From: Chitiniphilus eburneus
Lineage (GTDB): Bacteria; Pseudomonadota; Gammaproteobacteria; Burkholderiales; Chitinibacteraceae
Length of the DNA: 64,000 nt
Reading direction: 5' to 3'
Assembly (NCBI RefSeq): GCF_005048205.1
Contig: NZ_SUMF01000001.1
Location: 62,001-126,000, forward strand
Positions 50,096 to 59,384 of the stretch are shown here, piece by piece. The notes beneath the pieces were generated by a model, which saw only the letters and a list, made by a program, of their open reading frames with translations, made no database searches and had not been told where the DNA came from. Made by a program: the position numbers and the translations under genes. Position 1 is the stretch's first letter. Every line of letters starts with the position of its first letter.

Positions 50096-50833
50096 TCAAG
50101 CCTTTCCGACCGTGGGCGGAAAGATGCAATACAGAGCGAGCAATGTCAGCCAAACCACCCACGCCGCCCAAAGCGTGTGCGAGGGGAAATGCGCGCCGCG
50201 CATCGTCTGGGTCCAGCCCATCGCCCAGCCTGCGGCCAGCCCCAGCCACAAGGCCAGTCGCGCGCGGCGCGGCCAGCGATCCCGCCAGCCGAAATAGAAG
50301 GCCATCAGGGCGAAGCCACCGGAGGCATGCCCCGCGGGGAAGCACCGGCCGGGCGCAATGCCGGAAGGCAGCGCATCGAACAAGCTCAACCTGGGGGCAT
50401 ACCCGCCGTAGTCGACGATATCCCAGGGACAATGGTGGATGCTGTGTGACTTCAGCAGGCTGACCACGCTGGTGGAAACCAGCATCGCCAGGAAGATCCA
50501 GCCAGCGCGTCGGCGCTGCCCGCGCCAACGCAGGTCGATGAAGGAAGCAAGCCAGATACCGAGCATCGCCACGCCGATCAGGATCATCACCAGCCTGGTG
50601 CCGCTGTGTAAGCCGGTGGCCAGCAGCGCCTGGTTCTGCAAGGGAAAGTTGCGCGCCACCGGGTCGAAATACGCCCCGACAATCAGGTCGTCCAGCCCGG
50701 TGGCGGGGTAGCCCAGCCACAGCCACAACCCCAGCAGCAACGGCAGGCCCAGATGCACCATCCAGAATCGCAGTGGCCAGCCGCAGCCAACGCGCCAGCG
50801 CTCGCCCGCCCAGGCGGTGATGGGGGCGATCAT
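50096..50833 (-). CDS. PAP2-superfamily phosphatase (lipid A 1- or 4'-phosphatase-like)
   Basis: The 245-residue inner membrane protein has about five hydrophobic segments and the PAP2 motifs: KSHSIHHCPWD in place of motif 1, PAGHASGG (motif 2) and RGAHFPSHTLWAAW (motif 3, catalytic His). Such enzymes remove phosphate from lipid A, undecaprenyl or phosphatidylglycerol phosphate. Its ATG overlaps the EptA stop, so it is translationally coupled to the phosphoethanolamine transferase and probably acts on the same lipid. Start at 50833 is preferred; an in-frame extension upstream is inside eptA. Confidence 0.85.
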   Translation of the reverse strand: MIAPITAWAGERWRVGCGWPLRFWMVHLGLPLLLGLWLWLGYPATGLDDLIVGAYFDPVARNFPLQNQALLATGLHSGTRLVMILIGVAMLGIWLASFIDLRWRGQRRRAGWIFLAMLVSTSVVSLLKSHSIHHCPWDIVDYGGYAPRLSLFDALPSGIAPGRCFPAGHASGGFALMAFYFGWRDRWPRRARLALWLGLAAGWAMGWTQTMRGAHFPSHTLWAAWVVWLTLLALYCIFPPTVGKA

Positions 50834-52470
50834 GCGCGGCACGGTGCGAACAGATCCAGTTGCCGGTTGTAAACCTCGGTCCGCACATCCAGCAACCCCA
50901 GCACCGAATGGAACAGGTTGTCCTGCGAATAGGGCAACTGGCGCCGGCCCAGCAGACACGACCGGTTCACGCCGAAATCGCGTTGATAGCCATCGGAAAA
51001 CCACATCAGCGCGGGCACGTGCTTCTGCGCGTCGGGCGCGAACAGGTAGGGCGTACCGTGCAGATAGAGATTCTTTTCTCCGAGCGACTCACCGTGATCG
51101 GAGAGATAGATCATGGCGCCATCCACCCGGTCCGCCTTGCTGCGCAGCAGGTCGATCAGGCTGGATAGCACGTAGTCGGTATAGCGCAGCGAGTTGTCGA
51201 AGCCATTGACGATCTGCTGCTGCGTACACTGATCGAGCTGGCTGGTGGTGCACTCCGGCTGAAATGTCTTGAACCGTGCGGGAGAGCGGCTGTAATAGGC
51301 CGGGCCGTGGCTACCCATCATGTGCAGAACCAGCACGGTATCCCGATCCAGCTTATCCAGCCGTTCCGGCAAGCCCGACAGCAGGACTTCATCCAGGCAT
51401 TCGCCCGGCTTGGGGCATGCGGTCGGTATCCCGCTATCGCGCACGTCCTCTGTCGGCACCCTGGCGCAGACGCCCTTGCAACCCGACTGGTTATCACGCC
51501 ATTGCACCGCCAGGCCGGCGCGCTGCAACACATCCAGCAGATTGCCGCGAGCTTCCGCTTTTTCCCCGTCGAAACCATCGCGTCCCAGATTGGAAAACAT
51601 GCAGGGCAGCGATACTGCCGTTTCCGTCCCGCATGACCACATATTGTCCAGATTGATCAGGCCCTGCTGCCTGGCCAGCAACGGATTGGTATCGCGCGTG
51701 TAGCCGTTGAGCGAAAAATGATCGGCGCGCGCGGTTTCACCGACCACGATCACCGTCAGCGATTTGCGGGGGCGGCCGGCCCAGGCCGACCCCAGCCGAG
51801 CGTCGGTGCCAATGGGCGTGAAGGTCTGGTTGGCCTTGGCACGCCGCTTCAGATAGCTGGAAGTAGCCTGGATGTAGTTGGTGGGCGTCAGCAGAAAGCG
51901 CAGGTCGCGATGATTGCGCGCTACGGAAGCAAAGGTCTGGTAGTAGCTGAATGCCAGGCTCAGGATCACGCCGGCCGAGACCACCACCACCACCAGCTTG
52001 GCCAGCAACTCGCGCCCCGGAGAGCGCCATCGGATCGGCAGCCGCCAGAGCACCCAACTGGGAATCACCCCCAGCCCGAGTACGTAGAACACCATCTTCA
52101 TGGTAACGAGATCGCGCACCTCGGCGGGATCGGTTTCCACCGCATTGCGCACCATTCCCGCATCGATCATCACCCCGTACTGGTTCATGAAATACGCAAT
52201 GAGTGCCGTGCTCAGCAACAGGAAGGTCAGAAAGGGGCGCAGCACGTATGGCCAGGCCAGCAATGTCAGCACCAGGTTCAACAGCGCCAGCAGCAGGGCG
52301 AAGGCGGCGATGAAACTCAGCCAGGTCGACGCGGTGAACGGCTGTACCGTCAGCACCCGTGTCCAGAACGGCACATTGCAGAACAGCAGCAGAAATCCGA
52401 TGACGGCCAGTGTGACCCATTCGGGGCGAAGGGCAGGCAGACGAGGCAGATGGGCGCGTAACGACAACAT
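50830..52470 (-). CDS. eptA: Phosphoethanolamine transferase (EptA-like)
   Basis: The 546-residue protein has about five N-terminal membrane segments (to about residue 180) and a periplasmic alkaline-phosphatase-fold domain with the nucleophile Thr246 (VVGETARADHFS), the GLINLDNMWSCGTETAVSLPCMFS region, LVLHMMGSHGPAYY and YLSDHGESLGE. It adds phosphoethanolamine to lipid A phosphates and is linked to polymyxin resistance in other bacteria. Start at 52470 (MLSLRAHLPRL) is the sensible one. It lies downstream of a two-component system. Confidence 0.92.
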   Translation of the reverse strand: MLSLRAHLPRLPALRPEWVTLAVIGFLLLFCNVPFWTRVLTVQPFTASTWLSFIAAFALLLALLNLVLTLLAWPYVLRPFLTFLLLSTALIAYFMNQYGVMIDAGMVRNAVETDPAEVRDLVTMKMVFYVLGLGVIPSWVLWRLPIRWRSPGRELLAKLVVVVVSAGVILSLAFSYYQTFASVARNHRDLRFLLTPTNYIQATSSYLKRRAKANQTFTPIGTDARLGSAWAGRPRKSLTVIVVGETARADHFSLNGYTRDTNPLLARQQGLINLDNMWSCGTETAVSLPCMFSNLGRDGFDGEKAEARGNLLDVLQRAGLAVQWRDNQSGCKGVCARVPTEDVRDSGIPTACPKPGECLDEVLLSGLPERLDKLDRDTVLVLHMMGSHGPAYYSRSPARFKTFQPECTTSQLDQCTQQQIVNGFDNSLRYTDYVLSSLIDLLRSKADRVDGAMIYLSDHGESLGEKNLYLHGTPYLFAPDAQKHVPALMWFSDGYQRDFGVNRSCLLGRRQLPYSQDNLFHSVLGLLDVRTEVYNRQLDLFAPCRA

Positions 52471-52584
52471 GGGCGGGGCGGCCTGGTAAGTACACGCCTG
52501 CCACCCTACCGACCGCGCCGTGAGGAAAAACGCGCGTGATTGTGAGCATTTTGTGAGTGCGCCCGCCTGGGGGCGGCTTGCCAC

Positions 52585-53835
52585 TCAGCCAGCAAATACC
52601 AAACGGCTTTCCGTCCCCGTCCCAGGCTCGCTGCTCAGCTCGCAGCGCCAGCCGCAACGCTCGGCCAACTGGCGAACGATGGACAGGCCCAACCCCGAGC
52701 CGTCGGGCAGATCGCTGATCCGGTAGTGACGCTCGAACACCTGTGCGAGTTGGTCCGCGGGAATGCCGACGCCGGTGTCGCGCACCGCCACCCAGCCAGC
52801 GCCGGTATGGATGCTGATCTGCCCCGCCCCGGCATAGCGCACCGCGTTGCTCAGCAGGTTATCCAGGATCAGCGACAGGACCGCCGGATCCGCCTCGACC
52901 GAGGCCTCGGGGTGAACCAGATTGAGCAGGCTCAGCCCCTGGCGGGTGCAGGCATCGCGATACTGCTCCGCCAACGATTCCACCAGCGGATACAAGGCGA
53001 CAGTCTCCAGGCGCAGCGGCGTATTGCCGCGCGCCAGGAACAGCAGACCGCGCAAGCGGCGCTCCAGTTCGTCCACCGCCAGCACGATGCGCTGCGCCCG
53101 TTCCCGATCCGGGGTGGTTTCCGCCAGGAGTTCGGCGCTGGTACGGATGCGGGTCAGCGGGGTACGCAGTTCGTGGCTGACATTAGCGGTGAATTCGCGT
53201 TCGCGCGCGATCAACGCCGCGTTCCGCGCGCGATAGTCATCGAGCGCCAGCGCCAGCGATGCAACTTCCTCGTCCTGCTCCGGCTCGGTGAATGGTGCGG
53301 CATCGTCCCGGGCGACACGTGCCGCGAGCCCCTTCAACTGCCGCAATTGCGTGTCGGCCAGCCATTGTCCCAGCCATAACGCCATGGCCGAAAGCACCGC
53401 CACCCCAACGACCAGCGCTGTCAGCAGGCGCTCCAGACGCTCTTCATGTTCGCGGGTGTCGTACAGCAGGTAATAGCGTTCACCCGAGCCGTCACGCACC
53501 CCGACGTGATACTCGACGCCGCCGATGAACCATTCGTGGTTGCCCAGGGCCAGCGTCTCCATGCCGGCGGGCAACCCCCGTGGCAACGTTCCGAGCGGCG
53601 CGTGGTACAGCGACAGGTGCGACGGCAGCGGCACGTCGCGGGCATGCGGCCCGATCACGCCATCGAGCGCGGTATTGACCACCTCGTCGATCAGTTCCTC
53701 TTCCTGCTCCTCACTGCTGAGGAACAATGCCAACGCCTGAGCCATGACCACCAGAATGGTCAGCAGCGTGAAGGTCCAGGCCAACCGCCAGCGCAGGCTG
53801 CGACGCCGGGCGGGGGACGTGGGCAAAGCCGTCAT
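52585..53835 (-). CDS. Sensor histidine kinase (PmrB/QseC-like)
   Basis: The 416-residue inner membrane protein has two membrane segments (about residues 17-40 and 137-158) around a short periplasmic domain, a HAMP-like stretch, a phosphoacceptor His221 (ANVSHELRTPLTRI) and an HATPase domain with N-box LDNLLSNAVRYA, G1 DTGVGIP and G2 GSGLGLSIV. Its start overlaps the regulator stop by four bases. The downstream eptA-PAP2 pair suggests sensing of envelope stress or metal, as in PmrB, but the signal is unknown. Confidence 0.93.
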   Translation of the reverse strand: MTALPTSPARRRSLRWRLAWTFTLLTILVVMAQALALFLSSEEQEEELIDEVVNTALDGVIGPHARDVPLPSHLSLYHAPLGTLPRGLPAGMETLALGNHEWFIGGVEYHVGVRDGSGERYYLLYDTREHEERLERLLTALVVGVAVLSAMALWLGQWLADTQLRQLKGLAARVARDDAAPFTEPEQDEEVASLALALDDYRARNAALIAREREFTANVSHELRTPLTRIRTSAELLAETTPDRERAQRIVLAVDELERRLRGLLFLARGNTPLRLETVALYPLVESLAEQYRDACTRQGLSLLNLVHPEASVEADPAVLSLILDNLLSNAVRYAGAGQISIHTGAGWVAVRDTGVGIPADQLAQVFERHYRISDLPDGSGLGLSIVRQLAERCGWRCELSSEPGTGTESRLVFAG

Positions 53836-54536
53836 GGCGCCCCCATGATGGAAGCCGGATCGTCCAGCGCGACCAACTTGTAACCGCGCCCGTGGATCGT
53901 CAGCAATGGACAGCGGCCATCCGGCAGCGTCAGGGCCCGCCGCAACTGGGCGATCTGTGTGCGCAAGGCGTCGCTACGCTCCTGCTCCTCGCCCCACACG
54001 GCGGCCTCAAGCTCGGCACGCGACAACAGGCGTCCCGGTTGCGCCATCAGGATGGCCAGCAGGCGCAGGCTCTTGGGGGGCAATGCCAGCTCGCGCCCCT
54101 GCCAGCGCACCTCGCCGCTCAGCGCGTCGTATTCCAGCGCGCCGACCTGCAGGGTCTGGTCGACCACGCGTCCCTGGGCGCGTTTCACCAGCGCCCGCAG
54201 CCGCATTTCCACTTCCCTGAGTGCAAACGGCTTGACGAGGTAATCGTCGGCCCCGGCATCGAACCCCGCCACCTTGTCGTCCAGCGTATCGCGGGCGGTC
54301 AGCATCAGGATCGGCAGCGGCGAATGCGCATCGCGGCGCAGCCGCTGGGCCAGCGACAAACCGTCCATGCCGGGCAGCCCCAGGTCCAGCACCATCGCAT
54401 CGAACGGATGGCTGCTCGCCAGATGCAGGCCAACCAGCCCGTTCGGCGCGGCATCGACCTGATGGCCCCGCGCGACCAGATAGTCGTAGAGATTGCCCGC
54501 GATTTCCGCGTCGTCTTCAACGATCAGGATGCGCAT
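53832..54536 (-). CDS. OmpR-family response regulator (PmrA/QseB-like)
   Basis: The 234-residue protein has a receiver domain with Asp51 (VLDLGLPGMDG) and Lys102 (DYLVKPFAL) and a C-terminal winged helix with the terminal HGRGYKL motif. Start 54536 (MRILIVEDDAEIAG) is typical. It is translated in coupling with the sensor kinase (ATGA overlap) and is the likely activator of eptA and the PAP2 gene downstream. Confidence 0.94.
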   Translation of the reverse strand: MRILIVEDDAEIAGNLYDYLVARGHQVDAAPNGLVGLHLASSHPFDAMVLDLGLPGMDGLSLAQRLRRDAHSPLPILMLTARDTLDDKVAGFDAGADDYLVKPFALREVEMRLRALVKRAQGRVVDQTLQVGALEYDALSGEVRWQGRELALPPKSLRLLAILMAQPGRLLSRAELEAAVWGEEQERSDALRTQIAQLRRALTLPDGRCPLLTIHGRGYKLVALDDPASIMGAP

Positions 54537-54690
54537 GCTGTGCCTGTCCCGGGCGGGTCGGTGATCGGTGGATGAATCGGGCTCGCGCAGCATCGCCGCC
54601 CGGATCGACCATCCGGGCCGGAAAGCGCGTCGAATCGTCAGGGCCGGTGCGAACACAAGCGGCCGCGCGACAGGCAATGATGCAGCGCGC

Positions 54691-55719
54691 TCAGACTTTC
54701 GTCACCAGGTCCTTGGTAGTGAAGAAAGCGTCCGAGAAGAACTCGTCCTGTGGCAGCTTGCGTGCGACGAAGTGCTTGTAAGCGGCTTCCACCATGACCG
54801 GTGCACCGCAGGCATAGACCTGGAAGCCGGACAGGCTGCCGAAGTCCTCCAGCACGACCTCATGCACAAAGCCGGTCCGGCCTTGCCACCGGTCCTCGGG
54901 GCGCGGTTCCGACAGCACCGGGATGAAGGTGAAGTTGGGATGCTCCTGTTGCCACTGGCTGGGCAGCTCCGGCATGTACAGATCGGCCAGCGTGCGTGCG
55001 CCCCAATAGAGCACCATCTCGCGCTGGATTCCTTTCTGGAACGCCGCCTGCAACATGCCCTTGATCGGCGCGAAGCCGGTGCCGGTGGCGATGAACAGGA
55101 TCGGCTTGTCGCTGTCTTCGCGCAGGAAGAACGACCCCAGTGGACCAGTGAAGCGGAAAATTTCCTTCTCCTTCATCTCGTTCCACACATAGTCGGAAAA
55201 CTCGCCATTGGGCACGTGGCGGATGTGCAACTGGATATGGTCGTCCTCGTAGGGCGCGTTGGCGATGGAGAAGCTGCGCTTCTTGCCGCCCTTGGTATGA
55301 ATGTCCACGTACTGGCCAGCCAGGAACTGCAAACGCTCGGTGGTCGGCAGCTTCAGCTTCAGCACTGCCACGTCGTGCGACACCTTGTCGATCGCCTCGA
55401 CGCGACAGGGCAGCGTCTTGATGCGGATATCCTTGGTCGCCGAGATTTCCTTGCATTCGATGGTCACGTCGCCCACCGGCCGCGCGCAACAGAACAAGGC
55501 GACGCCCCGCTCCATCTCGGTATGCGACAAGGCCGACTCGGCATGGTCCGCGTGCACCACCTCGCCGGACAACACCTGGCCCTTGCAGGCACCGCAAGCG
55601 CCGTTCTTGCAGCCATACGGCATGTTGAAACCGGCACGCAACGCGGCGGCGAGAAGGGTTTCGTCGTCTTCGACGGTGATTTGCTGGCCCGAAGGCTGGA
55701 TGGTAAGTTGCTTGGTCAT
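54691..55719 (-). CDS. 2Fe-2S flavin reductase (CDP-6-deoxyglucoseen reductase-like)
   Basis: The 342-residue protein has an N-terminal plant-type ferredoxin domain (GCKNGACGACKGQVL with Cys at about 37, 42 and 45, and the fourth in LFCCARP), an FAD-binding domain (KRSFSIANAP, RxxS motif) and a C-terminal NAD domain (IATGTGFAPIKGMLQ, then YACGAPVMVEAA). The order [2Fe-2S]-FAD-NAD matches AscD/RfbI and Fre-like oxygenase reductases. The partner is not encoded nearby, so a general flavin/iron-sulfur reductase role is the safest call. Confidence 0.88.
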   Translation of the reverse strand: MTKQLTIQPSGQQITVEDDETLLAAALRAGFNMPYGCKNGACGACKGQVLSGEVVHADHAESALSHTEMERGVALFCCARPVGDVTIECKEISATKDIRIKTLPCRVEAIDKVSHDVAVLKLKLPTTERLQFLAGQYVDIHTKGGKKRSFSIANAPYEDDHIQLHIRHVPNGEFSDYVWNEMKEKEIFRFTGPLGSFFLREDSDKPILFIATGTGFAPIKGMLQAAFQKGIQREMVLYWGARTLADLYMPELPSQWQQEHPNFTFIPVLSEPRPEDRWQGRTGFVHEVVLEDFGSLSGFQVYACGAPVMVEAAYKHFVARKLPQDEFFSDAFFTTKDLVTKV

Positions 55720-55737
55720 TCGCGCAAGACTGATTCG

Positions 55738-56661
55738 ATGCAGAAAGTATCCGGGTTCAAACGACCGCAGCGCCTGTTGATCGTCGGCTGTGGCGATGTA
55801 TTGACGCGCGCCCTGCCCTGGCTGCTGCGACGTTTTCGTGTATTGGCCACCGCGCGTTCACCGGAAGCTGCGGCGCGGTTGCGGGCCATGGGTGTCGTGC
55901 CGGTCTGTGCCGACCTCGATCATCCACCGACGCTGCGACGATTGGCCGGGCTGGCCGACCTGATCGTCCACGGCGCGCCGCCACCTGCGTCGGGGGCGCG
56001 CGACCCGCGCAGCAGGAACCTGGTGACAGCCCTGGCGCGTCGTACGGAGCGGCCGAGTTTAGCACAGCGCCCCAGGCGGGCCGTCTATATCGGGACCAGC
56101 GGGGTCTATGGCGATTGCGGTGGGGATCGGGTGACGGAAACCCGTCCGCTCCGGCCCGGCAGCGACCGCGCGCGCCGTCGCGCCGATGCGGAGCGCACCC
56201 TGCGCGCCTGGGCCCGCCGGCAACACGTACGACTGGCATTGCTGCGCGTGCCGGGCATCTATGCGGCGGATCGCCTGCCGCTGGCGCGCGTCGCGCGCGG
56301 CGATGTCTGCGTCGAATCCGGCGACGACAGCTACAGCAACCACATCCATGCCGACGATCTGGCGCGCGCCGTCTGCGCCGCGTTGTTTCGTGGCGCCCCG
56401 CTACGCTGCTATCACGTCAACGACGACCTGCCGCTGAAGATGGGCGACTGGTTCGACCTGGTTGCCGACCACCACGCCCTGCCGCATCCGCCGCGCGTCA
56501 CCCGCGCCGAAGCACGTGCCCGGCTGACCCCGGCCATGTTGTCGTACCTGGATGAATCGCGGCGCCTGGACAACAGCCGCCTCAAACACGAGCTGGGCCT
56601 GCGGCTGGCCTATCCGTCCGTCTTGACACTGTTTGCCCAGCACGCGATGTCAAACGGGTAA
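55738..56661 (+). CDS. NAD(P)-dependent epimerase-like protein
   Basis: The 307-residue protein is SDR-like with an unusual nucleotide motif (RPQRLLIVGCGDVLTRALPWLL), a VYIGTSGVYGDCGGDRVTE segment with the family Tyr and a C-terminal NHIHADDLARAVCAALFR, as in YeeZ/YbjT-type epimerase homologs. Its substrate is unknown. The ATG is 18 bases from the start of the divergent reductase gene, so at least one promoter must lie inside the other gene. No strong ribosome site is seen. Confidence 0.78.
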   Translation: MQKVSGFKRPQRLLIVGCGDVLTRALPWLLRRFRVLATARSPEAAARLRAMGVVPVCADLDHPPTLRRLAGLADLIVHGAPPPASGARDPRSRNLVTALARRTERPSLAQRPRRAVYIGTSGVYGDCGGDRVTETRPLRPGSDRARRRADAERTLRAWARRQHVRLALLRVPGIYAADRLPLARVARGDVCVESGDDSYSNHIHADDLARAVCAALFRGAPLRCYHVNDDLPLKMGDWFDLVADHHALPHPPRVTRAEARARLTPAMLSYLDESRRLDNSRLKHELGLRLAYPSVLTLFAQHAMSNG

Positions 56662-56787
56662 AACGTCGGTTACCTTCTAGACTGTAGGGAACCGCGTTCT
56701 GGCCCCACAAGGATCAGGGCGCGTCTTGTTTGGGTCGCCCCGCCGTATCGCACGGCCGCGGCCCTGATCCCACCAGGAGGTTCCTCA

Positions 56788-57810
56788 ATGTCCACGCTTT
56801 CCCAAGCAGCGGTCGTTCGCGAATTCACCAAACCGCTCGACATCTCCCAGGTCGAAATTCCCGATCCCGGCCCCGGCCAGATCCTGATCAAGAACATCGC
56901 CTGCGGCGTCTGCCATACCGACCTGCATGCCGCGCATGGCGACTGGCCGGTCAAGCCCTCTCCACCATTCATTCCCGGCCATGAGGCCGTGGGCGAAGTC
57001 GTCAAGGTCGGCCCCGGCGTCACCCGCATCAAGGTCGGCGACCGGGTGGGCGTTCCCTGGCTGCACGACGCCTGCGGTCATTGCACCTACTGCATCACCG
57101 GCTGGGAAACGCTCTGCACCCAGCAGAACAACACCGGCTACTCGGTAAATGGCGGCTTTTCGCAATACAGCCTGGCAGCCGCCGACTATGTCGGCATCAT
57201 CCCACCAGGGCTCGACCCGTTCGACGCCGCGCCGATCCTGTGCGCGGGTGTCACTACCTATAAGGGCTTGAAGGAAACCGACGCACGTCCTGGCCAATGG
57301 GTAGCAATCTCGGGCGTGGGCGGCCTCGGACACGTCGCAGTGCAGTACGCCAAGGCAATGGGCTTCAACGTGGTGGCGGTGGATCGCGGGGACGACAAGC
57401 TGGCACTGGCCAGGGAGTTGGGCGCAGACCGGGCCTATGACTACACCAAGGGCGATGTCGCCGCCGAAGTCCAGCGCGATATCGGTGGTGTCCATGGCGT
57501 CCTGGTCACTGCCGTCTCGCCCGCCGCCTTCGACCAGGGGATCGCACTGCTGCGTCGTGGCGGCACGATGGCGCTGGTCGGCCTGCCGCCCGGTGATTTC
57601 AAGACGCCCATCTTCGATGTGGTGCTCAGCCGCAAGACGATCCGCGGCTCCATCGTCGGTACCCGCCAGGACTTGCAGGAGGCCCTGGAGTTCGCCGCCG
57701 CCGGCAAGGTGAAGGCGCATTACACCCGGGCCAGGCTCGCCGACGTCAACGATGTGTTCGCGCGCATGGAAAAAGGCGAACTGCTGGGCCGCGTGGTGCT
57801 GGAATTCTGA
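56788..57810 (+). CDS. adhP: Zinc-dependent alcohol dehydrogenase (AdhP/AdhA-like)
   Basis: The 340-residue protein has catalytic zinc ligands in CGVCHTDLH (Cys at about 37) and GHEAVGEV (His at about 60), the structural zinc site [15 protein letters not shown], the NAD-binding [17 protein letters not shown] and the [16 protein letters not shown] loop. It interconverts primary alcohols and aldehydes. An AGGAGGTTCCTCA ribosome site precedes the ATG, and a strong terminator follows. Confidence 0.94.
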   Translation: MSTLSQAAVVREFTKPLDISQVEIPDPGPGQILIKNIACGVCHTDLHAAHGDWPVKPSPPFIPGHEAVGEVVKVGPGVTRIKVGDRVGVPWLHDACGHCTYCITGWETLCTQQNNTGYSVNGGFSQYSLAAADYVGIIPPGLDPFDAAPILCAGVTTYKGLKETDARPGQWVAISGVGGLGHVAVQYAKAMGFNVVAVDRGDDKLALARELGADRAYDYTKGDVAAEVQRDIGGVHGVLVTAVSPAAFDQGIALLRRGGTMALVGLPPGDFKTPIFDVVLSRKTIRGSIVGTRQDLQEALEFAAAGKVKAHYTRARLADVNDVFARMEKGELLGRVVLEF

Positions 57811-57827
57811 CCCATCGCTCCCCAACG

Positions 57828-57858
57828 AAAAGGCCGCCCCGAAGGCGGCCTTTTTTTG
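57828..57858 (+). terminator. Terminator after alcohol dehydrogenase
   Basis: AAAGGCCGCC / GGCGGCCTTT arms with a five-base loop are followed by TTTT. It can also serve the convergent PilZ gene. Confidence 0.88.
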
Positions 57859-57874
57859 CGAGGGCAGCCGCCGC

Positions 57875-58657
57875 TCAACCCGTCAGCGCCTTGCGCTCGC
57901 GTTCCAGTTGCGCCATCAGACGCTGTACGCCAGCTTCGGCGGAACGGGTCAGATTGAGGAAGCGGCAACCGAGATGGAAGCGCTCTTCACCGCTGCGCGA
58001 CAACATAGGGCGATGCGAGCAGATTTCCAGATCCACCTGGACAGTTCCGGCCGCCCCCAGTTCGATCACCGTATCCTCCAGCCGCGTGCCACGCTCCAGT
58101 TGACGCGCCTCGGCGGGCGAGGCCCACAACCCGATGCCGCCCAGCGACAGATCATGCAATTGCAGGCTCAGCGCGCGGCCGTTGGGCGCCGTCATCCGGC
58201 AGAGGAATGGATTGGCCAGCGGCGTCTCGATGCGGAAATACTCGCGCCGCTGCAATTTGATCAGGTCTTCAGGGAACGAGGAAATGAACGCGGGCTGGCC
58301 ATCGATGCGCGCTTCGCGCGGACGCCCGATCACGAATTGCACCTTCACACCGTCTGGAGCCGCGACGCAGATATTGCGGTCCGACGCCAGCAGGGCGCGG
58401 TTCAACGCATCCTGGCCGCCCCAGTCGAAGCAGAACATCCGCGACGGGACATCCACCATCAGAATGCGCGTCAACAGCAATTGCTTGCCGTGGGCGAAAT
58501 GCACCGTCATGAAGTCGGCACGGTTGTGCAATTGCCGCAGCACCGCGCCCACCTCCAGCGGGTTGGCAAGGCGGTAGCGGCCAACTTCCTCGTTGTCGGA
58601 AATCTGGTGCAGTGCGGAGAGTTCGGGTTCGGTCATGGCAGCGGGCAGCGCAATCAT
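57875..58657 (-). CDS. YcgR-like c-di-GMP-binding PilZ protein
   Basis: The 260-residue protein has an N-terminal YcgR domain (about 1-115) and a PilZ domain with RREYFR (RxxxR, about residue 137) and DLSLGGIG (DxSxxG). These bind c-di-GMP; in E. coli YcgR brakes the flagellar motor. No flagellar genes are nearby. Start 58657 overlaps the SCO1 stop (ATGA); a second ATG seven codons later lacks a ribosome site. The gene is translationally coupled to SCO1. Confidence 0.87.
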   Translation of the reverse strand: MIALPAAMTEPELSALHQISDNEEVGRYRLANPLEVGAVLRQLHNRADFMTVHFAHGKQLLLTRILMVDVPSRMFCFDWGGQDALNRALLASDRNICVAAPDGVKVQFVIGRPREARIDGQPAFISSFPEDLIKLQRREYFRIETPLANPFLCRMTAPNGRALSLQLHDLSLGGIGLWASPAEARQLERGTRLEDTVIELGAAGTVQVDLEICSHRPMLSRSGEERFHLGCRFLNLTRSAEAGVQRLMAQLERERKALTG

Positions 58658-59220
58658 TCCTCGATCAACAACGCCAGGTCGTGGGCAAACGCATCGGGGC
58701 CGGCGCCGTAGTTTTCCAGGACGCGCAAGCGGCCTTTCCGATCGATCAGATAGGTGCCGGCAGTATGATCCACCGTGTAGCCGTCAGCCACATTCTGACG
58801 TTGGTAAATCACCTTATATTGCTGCGCCACGGCGCTGACTTGGTCCACCGTTCCTGTCAGGCCAACGAAGCGCTTGTCGAAAGCCGGCACATACTGCCCC
58901 AGCAATTGCGGCGTATCGCGTTCCGGGTCGACCGAGACGAACAGAACCTGCACCTCTCCCGCTTTATTACCCAATTGCTTCATTGCTGCGGACAATTCAG
59001 CCATGGTGGTGGGACAAACGTCGGGGCAATGGGTGTACCCGAAGAACAGCGCCACCACCTTACCCTTGTAGTCGGAGAGTAGCCTGGCCTTGCCGGTATG
59101 ATCCACCAGCTGAAAATCGCCACCGAATGAGGCGCCGGTCAGATCGCTGCCCTGGAAAACCGGGCGGGAACACGCGCTCAGCAGCAACAGCGCCACCAGG
59201 CAAAGCAAGCGACGGATCAT
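58654..59220 (-). CDS. SCO1/SenC-family lipoprotein
   Basis: The 188-residue protein has a lipobox (LLLLSACS, Cys17) and a thioredoxin fold with the copper-binding YTHCPDVCPTTMAEL motif (CxxxC), SVDPERDTP and VDHTAGTYLID with a conserved His. It delivers copper to cytochrome oxidase or acts as a redox chaperone. Start at 59220 gives a proper signal peptide; an earlier in-frame extension does not. Confidence 0.92.
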   Translation of the reverse strand: MIRRLLCLVALLLLSACSRPVFQGSDLTGASFGGDFQLVDHTGKARLLSDYKGKVVALFFGYTHCPDVCPTTMAELSAAMKQLGNKAGEVQVLFVSVDPERDTPQLLGQYVPAFDKRFVGLTGTVDQVSAVAQQYKVIYQRQNVADGYTVDHTAGTYLIDRKGRLRVLENYGAGPDAFAHDLALLIEE

Positions 59221-59384
59221 GTGAAAACCTGGGTAATCGAAAAAAGTTGTCTGGCAGTGTGACGTTCCCGCCATCGGGCTGCAAGCATGGCCGCCATTCG
59301 ATGCCGCCATGCAGTACATTGCCGGCCGATGGCGCGAGAATCCCGCCAACGATATTGCACTGAACAGACAGGTCGCCAGCGGCC

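Noticed and set aside
54568-55737. Extension of the epimerase-like protein by nearly 400 codons upstream
   Set aside because: The added part is antisense to the flavin reductase and has no domain pattern; the SDR-like protein begins at 55738.
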